From an uncultured Dorea sp. (lineage in GTDB: Bacteria; Bacillota; Clostridia; Lachnospirales; Lachnospiraceae): a stretch of 41,210 nucleotides of DNA. The notes beneath the pieces are model-generated. The model worked only from the letters and a program-made list of their open reading frames with translations. It was not told the DNA's origin and did not search any database. The DNA is taken from contig CAJTZE010000031.1 of assembly GCA_910584265.1 (NCBI GenBank), positions 1-41,210 of the forward strand, given 5' to 3'. Positions 8,571 through 16,772 of the stretch are shown one piece after another (position 1 is the first letter of the stretch; each line of letters begins with the position of its first letter). The translations under genes were made by a program, and so were the position numbers.

Positions 8571-9068
8571 ATGAATAATATTATATTTATCGGAATGCCG
8601 GCCGCAGGCAAGAGTACGATCGGAGTAGTCGCGGCAAAGCGGCTGGGATATGAGTTTATTGATACAGATCTTTTGATCCAAAAAAAGGAAAAAAGTTTAT
8701 TAAAAGATATTATCTACGAAAAGGGAATTGATGGGTTTCTTGCCATCGAGGACCAGATCAATTCTGAGGTTGAGGCTGAAAGAGCGGTAATTGCGCCAGG
8801 CGGAAGCGTGGTATACTGCGAGAATGCAATGAGGCATTATAAGGAAATTGGAACGGTAGTATATTTGCAGGCTTCTTATCAAACAATAAGTGAAAGGATT
8901 GGAGATCCCAAAAAGAGAGGCGTAGTCCTGTATGACGGGCAGACGTTAAAGGATCTCTATGAGGAGCGCCGGGGGCTTTTTGAAAAATATGCCGATGTGA
9001 TTATCTGCGAGGATGGAAGGACATTGGAGGATACGATTGAGGAAGTTATAGAGAAATTCAAGCGTTAA
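8571..9068 (+). CDS. Shikimate kinase-like P-loop kinase, atypical
   Basis: A 165-residue P-loop kinase of the shikimate kinase fold. Walker A is GMPAAGKSTIG (residues 7-17) and the substrate aspartate lies in IDTDLLI. However, the FRxxE segment of true shikimate kinases reads FLAIE, so the substrate-binding arginine is replaced by leucine, and the GGG loop reads GGS (APGGSVV). The lid and C-terminal arginine region is present as EERRGLFEKYAD. It may phosphorylate a different small alcohol. The start is the ATG at 8571, behind GATGAGGGG; an in-frame ATG at 8556 would overlap that site. A promoter with TTGTAA (8508-8513) and TATACT (8532-8537) lies just upstream. It stands alone, away from other aromatic amino acid genes. 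Confidence 0.75.
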   Translation: MNNIIFIGMPAAGKSTIGVVAAKRLGYEFIDTDLLIQKKEKSLLKDIIYEKGIDGFLAIEDQINSEVEAERAVIAPGGSVVYCENAMRHYKEIGTVVYLQASYQTISERIGDPKKRGVVLYDGQTLKDLYEERRGLFEKYADVIICEDGRTLEDTIEEVIEKFKR

Positions 9069-9168
9069 ATATTTTTTGTGAAAGCTGGCGGCTCTGTCCG
9101 GATAGATGTGCTCTGCGTCTCCCGGTCTGTAAATTGTTACGGAATTTTTACGGGGTCGTAAAAAATAT

Positions 9169-9197
9169 TTTACAAATGGGGAAGATTATTGTATACT
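9169..9197 (+). promoter_or_regulatory. Sigma-A-type promoter for murA
   Basis: TTTACA (9169-9174) and TATACT (9192-9197) are spaced by 17 bases, about 95 bases before the murA start codon. No other gene lies between 9069 and 9291. Confidence 0.6.
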
Positions 9198-9291
9198 ATA
9201 ATGTGCGATAGGCAGTAAGGACAGATTTTGCTCTGGACAGAGGCCTGGATGCAGGGGCGAGAGTATAAATAAAGATAATTGAGGTGCAGTT

Positions 9292-10584
9292 ATGGAACAG
9301 TATATTATCAAAGGCGGAAATCCGCTCGTTGGAGAAGTCGAGATTGGCGGAGCCAAGAATGCGGCGCTGGCTATTCTTTCGGCGGCTATTATGACTGATG
9401 AGACAGTCCTGATTGACAATCTGCCGGATGTCAATGATATTAATGTGTTGCTGGATGCAATTGTGGGAATTGGGGCAAGTGTCCACCGTGTGGATCGCCA
9501 TACAGTGAGGATCAATGGAAAAGGAGTCTCCAATTTCAGAATCGAATATGAATATATGAAGAAGATCCGGGCGTCGTATTATCTGCTGGGCGCTCTTCTT
9601 GGCAAATATAAGAGGGCGGAGGTTGCCCTTCCGGGCGGATGTAATATCGGGAGCAGGCCCATTGACCAGCATCTGAAGGGATTCCGTGCCCTTGGTGCAG
9701 ACGTGGAGATTGAACACGGCAAGATTATCGCAGAGGCGGACCGTCTGGTTGGAAAGCATATTTATTTTGATGTGGTAAGTGTCGGGGCAACGATCAATGT
9801 GATGATGGCGGCCACTATGGCTGAGGGGCTGACCATTCTGGAGAATGTTGCCAAGGAGCCTCATGTTGTAGACGTGGCGAATTTCCTGAACAGTATGGGA
9901 GCGAATATCCGCGGGGCAGGAACGGATGTGATCAAGATCCGCGGTGTACAGCGGTTCCACAGAACGGAGTATTCTGTAATTCCGGATCAGATCGAGGCCG
10001 GAACCTTTATGTTTGCGGCGGCGGCTACCAGAGGCGATGTGACGGTCTGTAATGTGATTCCAAAGCATCTGGAAGCAACAGTTGCAAAGCTCATTGAGAT
10101 CGGCTGTGAGGTGGAGGAGTTTGATGATGCGGTGCGGGTCGTTTCAAAGGGGAATCTGACCAGTACGCATGTGAAGACCCTTCCTTATCCAGGCTTTCCT
10201 ACAGATATGCAGCCACAGATCGGCGTGACACTGGCTCTATGCAAGGGGACAAGTATGGTTACAGAAAGTATTTTTGAAAACCGCTTCAAATATTTGGATG
10301 AGCTTGCAAGAATGGGAGCCAATATTAAGATAGAAGGGAATTCTGCGACTATTGAAGGTGTGAAGAAGTTTTCCGGAGCAAGGATCAGTGCGCCGGATCT
10401 GCGGGCAGGCGCGGCGCTTTGTATTGCAGGGCTTGCGGCAGAAGGGATCACGATCGTAGATGATATCGTATATATCCAGCGGGGCTATGAGAGATTTGAG
10501 GAGAAGCTGAGAAGTCTCGGGGCAGTGATGGAGCGTGTATCCAGTGAGAAAGATATTAGAAAATTTACTTTAAAAGTCAGCTAG
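9292..10584 (+). CDS. murA: UDP-N-acetylglucosamine 1-carboxyvinyltransferase
   Basis: A 430-residue MurA, the enzyme that transfers enolpyruvate from PEP to UDP-GlcNAc in the first committed step of peptidoglycan synthesis in the cytoplasm. Visible signatures are GGAKNAALAILSA with the catalytic Lys22/Asn23, and LPGGCNIGSRP with the PEP-reactive (fosfomycin-targeted) Cys117. The length and the two inside-out alpha/beta domains fit the family. The start has a TTGAGGTG site upstream. It is followed by the metK riboswitch, whose promoter lies within or just after the murA end. Firmicutes often have two MurA paralogues; this sequence alone does not say which one it is. Confidence 0.96.
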   Translation: MEQYIIKGGNPLVGEVEIGGAKNAALAILSAAIMTDETVLIDNLPDVNDINVLLDAIVGIGASVHRVDRHTVRINGKGVSNFRIEYEYMKKIRASYYLLGALLGKYKRAEVALPGGCNIGSRPIDQHLKGFRALGADVEIEHGKIIAEADRLVGKHIYFDVVSVGATINVMMAATMAEGLTILENVAKEPHVVDVANFLNSMGANIRGAGTDVIKIRGVQRFHRTEYSVIPDQIEAGTFMFAAAATRGDVTVCNVIPKHLEATVAKLIEIGCEVEEFDDAVRVVSKGNLTSTHVKTLPYPGFPTDMQPQIGVTLALCKGTSMVTESIFENRFKYLDELARMGANIKIEGNSATIEGVKKFSGARISAPDLRAGAALCIAGLAAEGITIVDDIVYIQRGYERFEEKLRSLGAVMERVSSEKDIRKFTLKVS

Positions 10585-10597
10585 CTTGTGTTATAAT
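10569..10597 (+). promoter_or_regulatory. Promoter of the metK riboswitch transcript
   Basis: TTTAAA (10569-10574) and TATAAT (10592-10597) have 17-base spacing. They straddle the end of murA and lie about 30 bases before the SAM-I aptamer. Confidence 0.55.
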
Positions 10598-10626
10598 GAA
10601 AAGGTCAATAGAATATTGCAAACAAA

Positions 10627-10734
10627 CTCTTATTCAGAGCGGTGGAGATACAAAGGATCTGTGAAGCCGCGGCAACCCCGGAATCCCCGGAATCCGGAAG
10701 GTGCCAGCCTGAGCGAGGAATCGAACAATAAGAG
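10627..10734 (+). promoter_or_regulatory. SAM-I (S-box) riboswitch aptamer
   Basis: The S-box consensus is clear: P1 is formed by CTCTTATT (10627-10634) and AATAAGAG (10727-10734), with the conserved AGAGCGGTGGAG, then GAAGCC-CGGCAACC, GGTGCCA and GAGCGA segments in order. It binds S-adenosylmethionine and controls the metK gene that follows. When SAM is bound the downstream terminator at 10758-10786 is expected to form. This is a standard, well-known arrangement. Confidence 0.95.
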
Positions 10735-10757
10735 GATTAGTTTATATTTATGTGATA

Positions 10758-10786
10758 AACAGTCCGCTTAATGCGGACTGTTTTTT
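10758..10786 (+). terminator. Riboswitch-controlled terminator before metK
   Basis: AACAGTCCGC and GCGGACTGTT form a perfect 10-bp stem with a five-base loop, followed by T6. It lies between the SAM aptamer and metK and is the expression platform. Confidence 0.9.
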
Positions 10787-10862
10787 ATATAACTGAGAAT
10801 GCCGGACGGAATTCTCCGCTATACAGTACCCTTTATAAATTTACATATTTGAAAGGAGACAC

Positions 10863-12053
10863 ATGATGGAAAAGAGATTATTTACATCCGAGTCCGTGAC
10901 AGAAGGACATCCGGATAAAATGTGCGACCAGATTTCTGATGCAATTCTGGACGCATTGATGGAGCAGGACCCGATGAGCCGAGTGGCCTGCGAGACATGC
11001 ACGACAACCGGGCTTGTTATGGTAATGGGAGAGATTACCACAAATGCCTATGTGGATATTCAGAAAATCGTCCGCGATACGGTTGCAGAGATTGGTTATA
11101 CCCGTGCAAAATACGGATTCGATGCAAATACCTGCGGCGTAATGGTGGCGCTGGATGAGCAGTCTTCTGATATTGCCATGGGAGTGGACAAGGCGCTGGA
11201 AGCAAAGAAAAATGAGATGTCGGAAGATGAAATCGCGGCAATCGGTGCAGGCGATCAGGGCATGATGTTTGGATATGCTTCCGATGAGACAGAGGAATAT
11301 ATGCCGTATCCGATTGCGCTGGCACAAAAACTGGCAATAAAGCTGACGGAGGTGAGAAAGAACGGCACCCTTCCTTACCTGAGACCGGATGGAAAGACTC
11401 AGGTTACGGTAGAGTATGATGAAAATGGAACACCGGTACGTCTGGACGCGGTAGTTCTTTCTGCCCAGCATGATCCGGAGGTTACTCAGGAGCAGATTCA
11501 TGAGGATATTAAAAAGTACGTATTCGATACAACGATCCCGGAGGGAATGACAGATGAGAATACCAAGTTCTTTATCAATCCGACAGGCCGGTTCGTAATC
11601 GGCGGACCTCATGGGGACAGTGGATTGACAGGCCGTAAGATCATCGTAGATACCTACGGTGGTATGGCACGCCACGGTGGCGGCGCATTTTCTGGAAAGG
11701 ACTGTACGAAGGTAGACCGTTCTGCGGCTTATGCGGCACGTTATGTTGCAAAGAATATCGTGGCGGCAGGCCTGGCAAAGAAATGTGAGATCCAGCTTTC
11801 TTATGCCATCGGCGTAGCATATCCGACCTCTATAATGATCGATACCTTCGGAACCGGTAAGCTGTCTGATGAGAAGCTGGTTGAGATTGTCCGTGAGAAC
11901 TTTGATCTGCGTCCGGCAGGAATTATCCAGATGCTGGATCTTAGAAGGCCGATCTACAAACAGACTGCGGCATACGGGCATTTTGGAAGAACAGACATAG
12001 AGCTTCCGTGGGAGAAGCTGGATAAGGCTGATACCTTGAAGAAATATCTTTAA
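10863..12053 (+). CDS. metK: S-adenosylmethionine synthetase
   Basis: A 396-residue MetK that makes SAM from methionine and ATP. Signatures seen are TEGHPDKMCDQISDAILD (methionine and magnesium site), GAGDQGMMFGYA, IGGPHGDSGLTGRKIIVDTYGG (phosphate loop) and GGGAFSGKDCTKVDRSAAYAAR. The length is typical. Two consecutive ATGs follow GAAAGGAGACAC, and either could serve. Expression is controlled by the SAM-I riboswitch and terminator directly upstream, so product SAM represses it. A strong terminator follows at 12080-12107. Confidence 0.97.
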   Translation: MMEKRLFTSESVTEGHPDKMCDQISDAILDALMEQDPMSRVACETCTTTGLVMVMGEITTNAYVDIQKIVRDTVAEIGYTRAKYGFDANTCGVMVALDEQSSDIAMGVDKALEAKKNEMSEDEIAAIGAGDQGMMFGYASDETEEYMPYPIALAQKLAIKLTEVRKNGTLPYLRPDGKTQVTVEYDENGTPVRLDAVVLSAQHDPEVTQEQIHEDIKKYVFDTTIPEGMTDENTKFFINPTGRFVIGGPHGDSGLTGRKIIVDTYGGMARHGGGAFSGKDCTKVDRSAAYAARYVAKNIVAAGLAKKCEIQLSYAIGVAYPTSIMIDTFGTGKLSDEKLVEIVRENFDLRPAGIIQMLDLRRPIYKQTAAYGHFGRTDIELPWEKLDKADTLKKYL

Positions 12054-12079
12054 TTTAGAAAAATTTTAGAAATGTTTAT

Positions 12080-12107
12080 GGGTGCTTTGGTGAGAAGCAC
12101 CCTTTTT
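12080..12107 (+). terminator. Rho-independent terminator after metK
   Basis: GGGTGCTT (12080-12087) and AAGCACCC (12095-12102) form an 8-bp stem, followed by TTTTT. It isolates metK from the two-component operon. Confidence 0.85.
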
Positions 12108-12161
12108 CGTGGTAGAATAATAATTAAGAAATACTTAGAACAGCATTGCGGAGGTGTTGGG

Positions 12162-13658
12162 GTGAAGCTAAAGACCCGTTTGATTGTTGCCTTTATAACC
12201 GTTGCGGTACTTCCGGTTATTCTGGCGGCGCTCTTTATCCTGCTGGTTGGAAGATACCAGCTTCATGCAATAGAAAAGACGTATGAGATCAGCGGCACCT
12301 CTGTGGAGACTCTTTCAAATCCCATGAGGATGCTGGGGCAGCTTACAGTGCAGCCATACAGGGATCTCAGCAGGACGGTGTCGGTCTCTCCGGAGCTGCT
12401 TGAGGATATAGCCTTTCTGGAGAAATTTAACGACAGCTTAAAGAAGAAAAAGTCTTATCTTCTGGTGCGCAGGGGAAACACGATTGTCTATATGGGCACG
12501 GATTTAGAGAGTGCGGCCTATGTGATCGATCAGCTTCCCGGATACGATGAGAATAAGACCACATCAGAGAACGGTGTGTATCTGGGAGGAGAAGCGCAGG
12601 CGCTGATCAAGCAGGTGGATTTTGAATATAATGCAGAGGAGATGGGCAGTGCATTTATCATAACGGATGTGAGTAATGTGATGCCGGAGCTTCAGGAGCT
12701 TGCAGTAGATACGGTGGTGATCATCATGCTGGTGCTGTTTGTAACTGCCGCCTGCCTGATCTTTTGGATATACCGGGCAGTGATGAGTCCGCTTGGAAGA
12801 ATGCAGAAGGCGGCGAACAATATTAAAAACGGCAATCTGGATTTTGAGGTGCCGAGAGAGTCGGATGACGAGTTCGGGCAGCTGTTTGCAGATTTTGAAG
12901 AGATGAGAAAGCGCCTGAAGGACAATGCGGAGGAGAAGATTAGGTTTGATAAGGAAAATAAAGAGCTGATCAGTAATATCTCCCATGATTTAAAGACTCC
13001 CGTGACGACAATCAAAGGATATGCGGAAGGAATCATAGACGGGGTAGCGGATACGCCGGAGAAGCTGGATAAGTATGTGAGGACTATTTATAATAAGGCG
13101 AATGAGATGGACACGCTGATCAATGAGCTGACGCTGTATTCCAAAATTGATACCAACCGTATCCCTTATAATTTTAACACCATTTTGGTAAATGCATATT
13201 TTGATGACTGCGCGGAGGAGCTGTCTATGGAGATGGAGGCTAAGAGCGTAGAGTTTGGATACTTTAACTACGTGGAGGGCGAGGTAAAGATTATTGCGGA
13301 TGCAGAACAGATCAAGCGGGTCATTCACAATATTGTGAATAACTCTTTGAAATATATGGACAAGAAAAAGGGAATCATCAATCTGCGGGTGAAGGATGTG
13401 GGTGATTTTGTCCAGGTTGAGCTTGAGGATAACGGAAGAGGGATTGCGGCAAAGGATCTGACGAATATTTTTGACCGGTTCTACCGGACCGATGCATCGA
13501 GGAATTCGTCTAAGGGCGGAAGCGGCATTGGTTTATCGATCGTGAAGAAGATTGTGGAAGAGCATGGAGGTAAAATCTGGGCGACCAGCCGGGAGGGAAC
13601 CGGAACCACGATGTACTTTGTACTAAGAAAATATCAGGAGGTACCGATTCATGAGTAA
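12162..13658 (+). CDS. Sensor histidine kinase
   Basis: A 498-residue membrane kinase. After a GTG start behind GCGGAGGTG there is TM1 (LIVAFITVAVLPVILAALF), an extracytoplasmic sensor of about 160 residues and a second TM (TVVIIMLVLFVTAACLIFWIY). A HAMP domain (SPLGRMQKAANNIKNGNLDFEV) and HisKA follow, with the phospho-accepting His around residue 275 in SNISHDLKTP. HATPase_c closes the protein, with an N box (NNSLKYMDKKKG), G1 (DNGRGI) and G2 (GSGIGLSI). The C-terminal FDRFYRTDASR pattern fits PhoR/YycG-like kinases. An earlier ATG at 12072 would read through the metK terminator, so I reject it. It overlaps the response regulator by eight bases and is surely its partner. The signal is unknown. 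Confidence 0.93.
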   Translation: MKLKTRLIVAFITVAVLPVILAALFILLVGRYQLHAIEKTYEISGTSVETLSNPMRMLGQLTVQPYRDLSRTVSVSPELLEDIAFLEKFNDSLKKKKSYLLVRRGNTIVYMGTDLESAAYVIDQLPGYDENKTTSENGVYLGGEAQALIKQVDFEYNAEEMGSAFIITDVSNVMPELQELAVDTVVIIMLVLFVTAACLIFWIYRAVMSPLGRMQKAANNIKNGNLDFEVPRESDDEFGQLFADFEEMRKRLKDNAEEKIRFDKENKELISNISHDLKTPVTTIKGYAEGIIDGVADTPEKLDKYVRTIYNKANEMDTLINELTLYSKIDTNRIPYNFNTILVNAYFDDCAEELSMEMEAKSVEFGYFNYVEGEVKIIADAEQIKRVIHNIVNNSLKYMDKKKGIINLRVKDVGDFVQVELEDNGRGIAAKDLTNIFDRFYRTDASRNSSKGGSGIGLSIVKKIVEEHGGKIWATSREGTGTTMYFVLRKYQEVPIHE

Positions 13659-14340
13659 GATTTTGATTGTAGAAGACGAAGTAGCAATTGCAGACCTTGA
13701 AAAAGACTATCTGGAGCTGTCCGGATTTGATGTGGAGGTGGCAAATGACGGCCTGCTCGGCCTCCAGAAAGCACTGGAGGAGGAGTATAATCTGGTAATT
13801 CTGGATCTGATGCTGCCGGGAATTGACGGATTTGAGATCTGCCGGAAGATCCGGGAAGATAAGAATACGCCCATTATCATGGTATCGGCCAAGAAGGATG
13901 ATATTGACAAGATCAGGGGGCTTGGACTGGGCGCCGATGATTATATGACGAAGCCGTTCAGCCCCAGTGAGCTTGTGGCGCGGGTAAAGGCGCATCTGGC
14001 AAGATATGAGCGGCTGATAGGAAGTGCGGCTGAGGTCAATAAAATAGTAGAGATCCGGGGGCTGAAGATTGATACAACCGCAAGGCGCGTGTGGGTGAAT
14101 GGAGAAGAACGGGCATTTACTACCAAGGAATTTGACCTTCTTACATTTCTTGCAAGCCATCCGAATCATGTGTATACAAAGGATGAGCTGTTCAGCGAGA
14201 TATGGGATATGGAGTCCATCGGGGATATTGCGACGGTGACGGTGCATATTAAGAAAATCCGTGAGAAGATTGAGATGGATACCTCTAATCCGCAGTATAT
14301 AGAGACAATATGGGGAGTGGGCTATCGTTTTAAGGTGTAA
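13651..14340 (+). CDS. OmpR/PhoB-family response regulator
   Basis: A 229-residue regulator. The receiver domain has the acidic pair VEDE (Glu8, Asp9), the phospho-acceptor Asp52 in VILDLMLPG, and Lys101 in YMTKPF. The C-terminal winged-helix domain runs from about residue 130 (IRGLKIDTTARRVWVNGEERAFTTKEFDLLTFLASHPNHVYTKDELF) to WGVGYRFKV. Its start overlaps the kinase stop (ATGAGTAA) and sits behind CAGGAGG. It should be phosphorylated by the kinase encoded directly upstream and bind DNA as a dimer; the target genes are not visible here. Confidence 0.95.
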   Translation: MSKILIVEDEVAIADLEKDYLELSGFDVEVANDGLLGLQKALEEEYNLVILDLMLPGIDGFEICRKIREDKNTPIIMVSAKKDDIDKIRGLGLGADDYMTKPFSPSELVARVKAHLARYERLIGSAAEVNKIVEIRGLKIDTTARRVWVNGEERAFTTKEFDLLTFLASHPNHVYTKDELFSEIWDMESIGDIATVTVHIKKIREKIEMDTSNPQYIETIWGVGYRFKV

Positions 14341-14370
14341 ACGCAGAGATTTATATGGCTAATTATGGAG

Positions 14371-14423
14371 ATAAAAGGTTTTTTGGAGCCATAACCGGGT
14401 TCTGAAAGGCCTTTTATTTTATG
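14371..14423 (+). terminator. Probable terminator after the two-component pair
   Basis: ATAAAAGG (14371-14378) pairs with CCTTTTAT (14410-14417), with an inner GGTT/AACC pairing, and is followed by a T-rich run. The stem is weaker than the metK terminator. Confidence 0.5.
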
Positions 14424-14481
14424 TAGGGCTGTGCTATATTTGAAAAAGTAACTGCAGTGAAAGAAGGAAAGAGAGTCTGAT

Positions 14482-15294
14482 ATGATTACGAGTACATCAA
14501 ATGCAAAGGTAAAAAGGCTTGTGAATCTGCGGAAGAAACGCAGGGCGAGGGACGCAGAGGGCGTATTTTTGACAGAAGGCCTGCGGATGTTCCAGGAGGT
14601 GCAGGAGAGCGAACTGAAAGAACTTTATGTGACGGAACGGTTTTACGAAAAAGAAAAGAAGCTTGTGGATGAGAAATGCCGGGCAGGCCGGTGCGGGATA
14701 GAGGTATTCTCGGAGACGGTAATGGAATATGTTTCCGATACCCGGCACCCGCAGGGCGTGCTGTGTGTGGTGCGCCAGAGAAACGGGGACGGATGGGAAG
14801 GGATATTAGAGGGGAGAAAGTCTGGAAAAGCGGCATCCTGCCCGCTGATACTCCTTTTGGATAACCTGCAGGATCCGGGGAACTTAGGCACCATCTTCCG
14901 TACCGGAGAAGCGGCGGGAGTGACGGGAATCCTAATGAGCAGGGACTGTGTGGACGTGTACAATCCGAAAGTCATCCGTTCCACTATGGGCTCCATCTTC
15001 CGCCTGCCCTTTTGGTATGCAGAGGATCTGCCTGCGGCAGTCCGGGAGATGAAGGCGCAGGGAATCTGTACCTATGCCGCTCGCCTGAACGGAACCTGCG
15101 TCTATGACGAGCCGGATTACCGGAAGCCGTCGGCATTTTTTATAGGAAATGAAGGAAACGGCCTGAGGGAGGACATTGCAGAGCTGGCAGACTGTTATCT
15201 TAAAATTCCGATGGCGGGAAGCGTGGAGTCGCTGAACGCGGCCATAGCGGCCGCGGTACTGATGTTTGAGGCGGTCAGACAGCGCAGGCATTGA
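14482..15294 (+). CDS. TrmH/SpoU-family RNA 2'-O-methyltransferase
   Basis: A 270-residue SpoU methyltransferase. The N-terminal substrate-binding domain begins MITSTSNAKVKRLVNLRKKRRARDAEGVFLTEGLRMFQEV, typical of the rRNA/tRNA ribose methylases near 23S rRNA targets. The C-terminal trefoil-knot domain carries motif 1 (LDNLQDPGNLGTIFRTGEAAG), motif 2 (FFIGNEGNGLREDI) and motif 3 (IPMAGSVESLNAAIAAAVLMFEAVRQ). It methylates a ribose 2'-OH using SAM; the exact nucleotide cannot be given. The start follows GAAGGAAAGAGAG. A separate promoter for the next gene overlaps its end. Confidence 0.92.
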   Translation: MITSTSNAKVKRLVNLRKKRRARDAEGVFLTEGLRMFQEVQESELKELYVTERFYEKEKKLVDEKCRAGRCGIEVFSETVMEYVSDTRHPQGVLCVVRQRNGDGWEGILEGRKSGKAASCPLILLLDNLQDPGNLGTIFRTGEAAGVTGILMSRDCVDVYNPKVIRSTMGSIFRLPFWYAEDLPAAVREMKAQGICTYAARLNGTCVYDEPDYRKPSAFFIGNEGNGLREDIAELADCYLKIPMAGSVESLNAAIAAAVLMFEAVRQRRH

Positions 15295-15319
15295 CATTTG
15301 CAGAGGGAAAACCTATAAT
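15291..15319 (+). promoter_or_regulatory. Sigma-A promoter for the nfeD/SPFH operon
   Basis: A perfect TTGACA (15291-15296) and TATAAT (15314-15319) have 17-base spacing, about 30 bases before the nfeD start codon. The -35 box overlaps the stop codon of the methyltransferase gene. Confidence 0.8.
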
Positions 15320-15347
15320 GGAAAAAAACCGATTGGGGTGAAGGCGT

Positions 15348-15809
15348 ATGTATACAATGGGATGGTTAATACTATTTATCGTACTGCTCGTAATTGAAAT
15401 CTTTACAATGGGCCTTACGACCATCTGGTTCGCCGGAGGGGCGCTGGCGGCTCTTTTGATGGCAGTTATCGGCTTCGGCCTGCTGGTGCAGGCTGTGGTA
15501 TTTCTGGCGGTATCAGTGATCCTGCTTGTTATGACAAGACCGATCGCGGTAAAGTATTTTAATACGGAGCGCCAGAAGACCAATGCTGAGAGCCTGATAG
15601 GACTGCAGGCGGTGGTGCTGCAGGATGTGGATACCCTTCATGCATCCGGGCTTGTGGAAGTGAACGGGCAGGAATGGTCTGCAAAGACCGATGAAGCGGA
15701 TGGATATATTCCGAAGGACAGCGTTGTGTCGATAGAAGGAATTCAGGGAGTGAAATTGATTGTAAAGGCAAAGGAGGTTAAGAGGAACTATGTTAAGAAT
15801 GACAATTAG
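15348..15809 (+). CDS. NfeD-family membrane protein
   Basis: A 153-residue short-form NfeD. Membrane segments lie at about residues 3-24 (GWLILFIVLLVIEIFTMGL), 26-48 and 51-67. A C-terminal OB-fold region follows (LIGLQAVVLQDVDTLHASGLVEVNGQEWSAKTDEADGYIPKDSVVSIEGIQGVKLIVK). NfeD proteins are coded next to SPFH/stomatin proteins and work with them in membrane microdomains and membrane quality control. Here the pair is linked, with the gene end overlapping the SPFH start by 20 bases. The start at 15348 follows GGGGTGAAGGCGT. Confidence 0.88.
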   Translation: MYTMGWLILFIVLLVIEIFTMGLTTIWFAGGALAALLMAVIGFGLLVQAVVFLAVSVILLVMTRPIAVKYFNTERQKTNAESLIGLQAVVLQDVDTLHASGLVEVNGQEWSAKTDEADGYIPKDSVVSIEGIQGVKLIVKAKEVKRNYVKNDN

Positions 15810-16740
15810 TATTCTGGCACTGGCGGCATTTTTGATTTTTATTGCAATGGTTGTATCCTGCATCCGGATCGTAAGGCAGGCACAGGCGCTGGTCATCGAG
15901 CGGCTGGGAGCATATCAGGCGACCTGGGGAACGGGACTCCATGTGAAGCTGCCGATCGTAGACCGGGTGGCAAGAAGAGTGGATTTGAAGGAACAGGTTG
16001 TGGATTTTGCACCGCAGCCGGTAATTACCAAGGATAATGTTACTATGCGGATTGATACGGTTGTATTTTACCAGATTACGGATCCAAAGATGTTCTGCTA
16101 CGGTGTAGCCAATCCGATCATGGCGATCGAGAACCTGACGGCTACGACTCTTCGTAATATCATCGGCGATCTGGAGTTAGACCAGACATTGACATCCAGA
16201 GAGACAATCAACACGAAGATGCGGGCTTCTCTGGACGTGGCTACTGATCCGTGGGGGATCAAGGTAAATCGCGTGGAGCTTAAAAATATTATTCCGCCGG
16301 CAGCGATCCAGGATGCCATGGAGAAGCAGATGAAGGCTGAGCGTGAGAGACGTGAGGCAATCCTGCGGGCGGAAGGTGAGAAGAAGTCTACCATACTTGT
16401 GGCAGAAGGTAAGAAGGAATCGGCAATTCTGGACGCGGAGGCAGAGAAACAGGCCGCAATCCTGCGGGCAGAGGCACAGAGAGAGAAGATGATCAAGGAG
16501 GCGGAAGGCCAGGCTGAGGCAATCCTTAAGGTACAGCAGGCGAATGCAGACGGTATCCGGTTCTTGAAGGAAGCAGGCGCGGACGAGGCAGTGCTTACCA
16601 TGAAGAGCCTGGAGGCATTTACGAGGGCGGCCGACGGCAGGGCAACGAAGATCATCATTCCTTCTGAGATTCAGGGGATTGCAGGACTTACAAAAGCCCT
16701 GACGGAAATTGGGGCTAAGGATGAGGCTTTACGGAAATAA
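15790..16740 (+). CDS. SPFH/stomatin-like protein (QmcA/YbbK type)
   Basis: A 316-residue protein with an N-terminal membrane anchor (residues 4-26), an SPFH (band 7) domain (QAQALVIERLGAYQATWGTGLHVKLPIVDRVARRVDLKEQVVDF ... NLTATTLRNIIGDLELDQTLTSRETIN), and a long alanine- and glutamate-rich coiled coil (about residues 175-255) that contains repeated AEGEKK and AEAEKQ units. Such proteins oligomerise at the membrane and scaffold microdomains or proteases. It is translationally coupled to NfeD, its usual partner. It starts behind AAAGGAGG; the two ATGs at 15790 and 15796 are close. Confidence 0.92.
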   Translation: MLRMTISILALAAFLIFIAMVVSCIRIVRQAQALVIERLGAYQATWGTGLHVKLPIVDRVARRVDLKEQVVDFAPQPVITKDNVTMRIDTVVFYQITDPKMFCYGVANPIMAIENLTATTLRNIIGDLELDQTLTSRETINTKMRASLDVATDPWGIKVNRVELKNIIPPAAIQDAMEKQMKAERERREAILRAEGEKKSTILVAEGKKESAILDAEAEKQAAILRAEAQREKMIKEAEGQAEAILKVQQANADGIRFLKEAGADEAVLTMKSLEAFTRAADGRATKIIIPSEIQGIAGLTKALTEIGAKDEALRK

Positions 16741-16772
16741 GAGATACACAAAAGAGAGAAGAGGGAAAAGAC

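Noticed and set aside
10586..10771. 61-codon open frame upstream of metK
   Set aside because: It lies across the SAM-I riboswitch and its terminator; no ribosome binding site and no protein-like sequence.
12072..12161. ATG upstream extension of the histidine kinase
   Set aside because: The extension is the metK terminator itself; the GTG at 12162 with GGAGG fits the first membrane segment.
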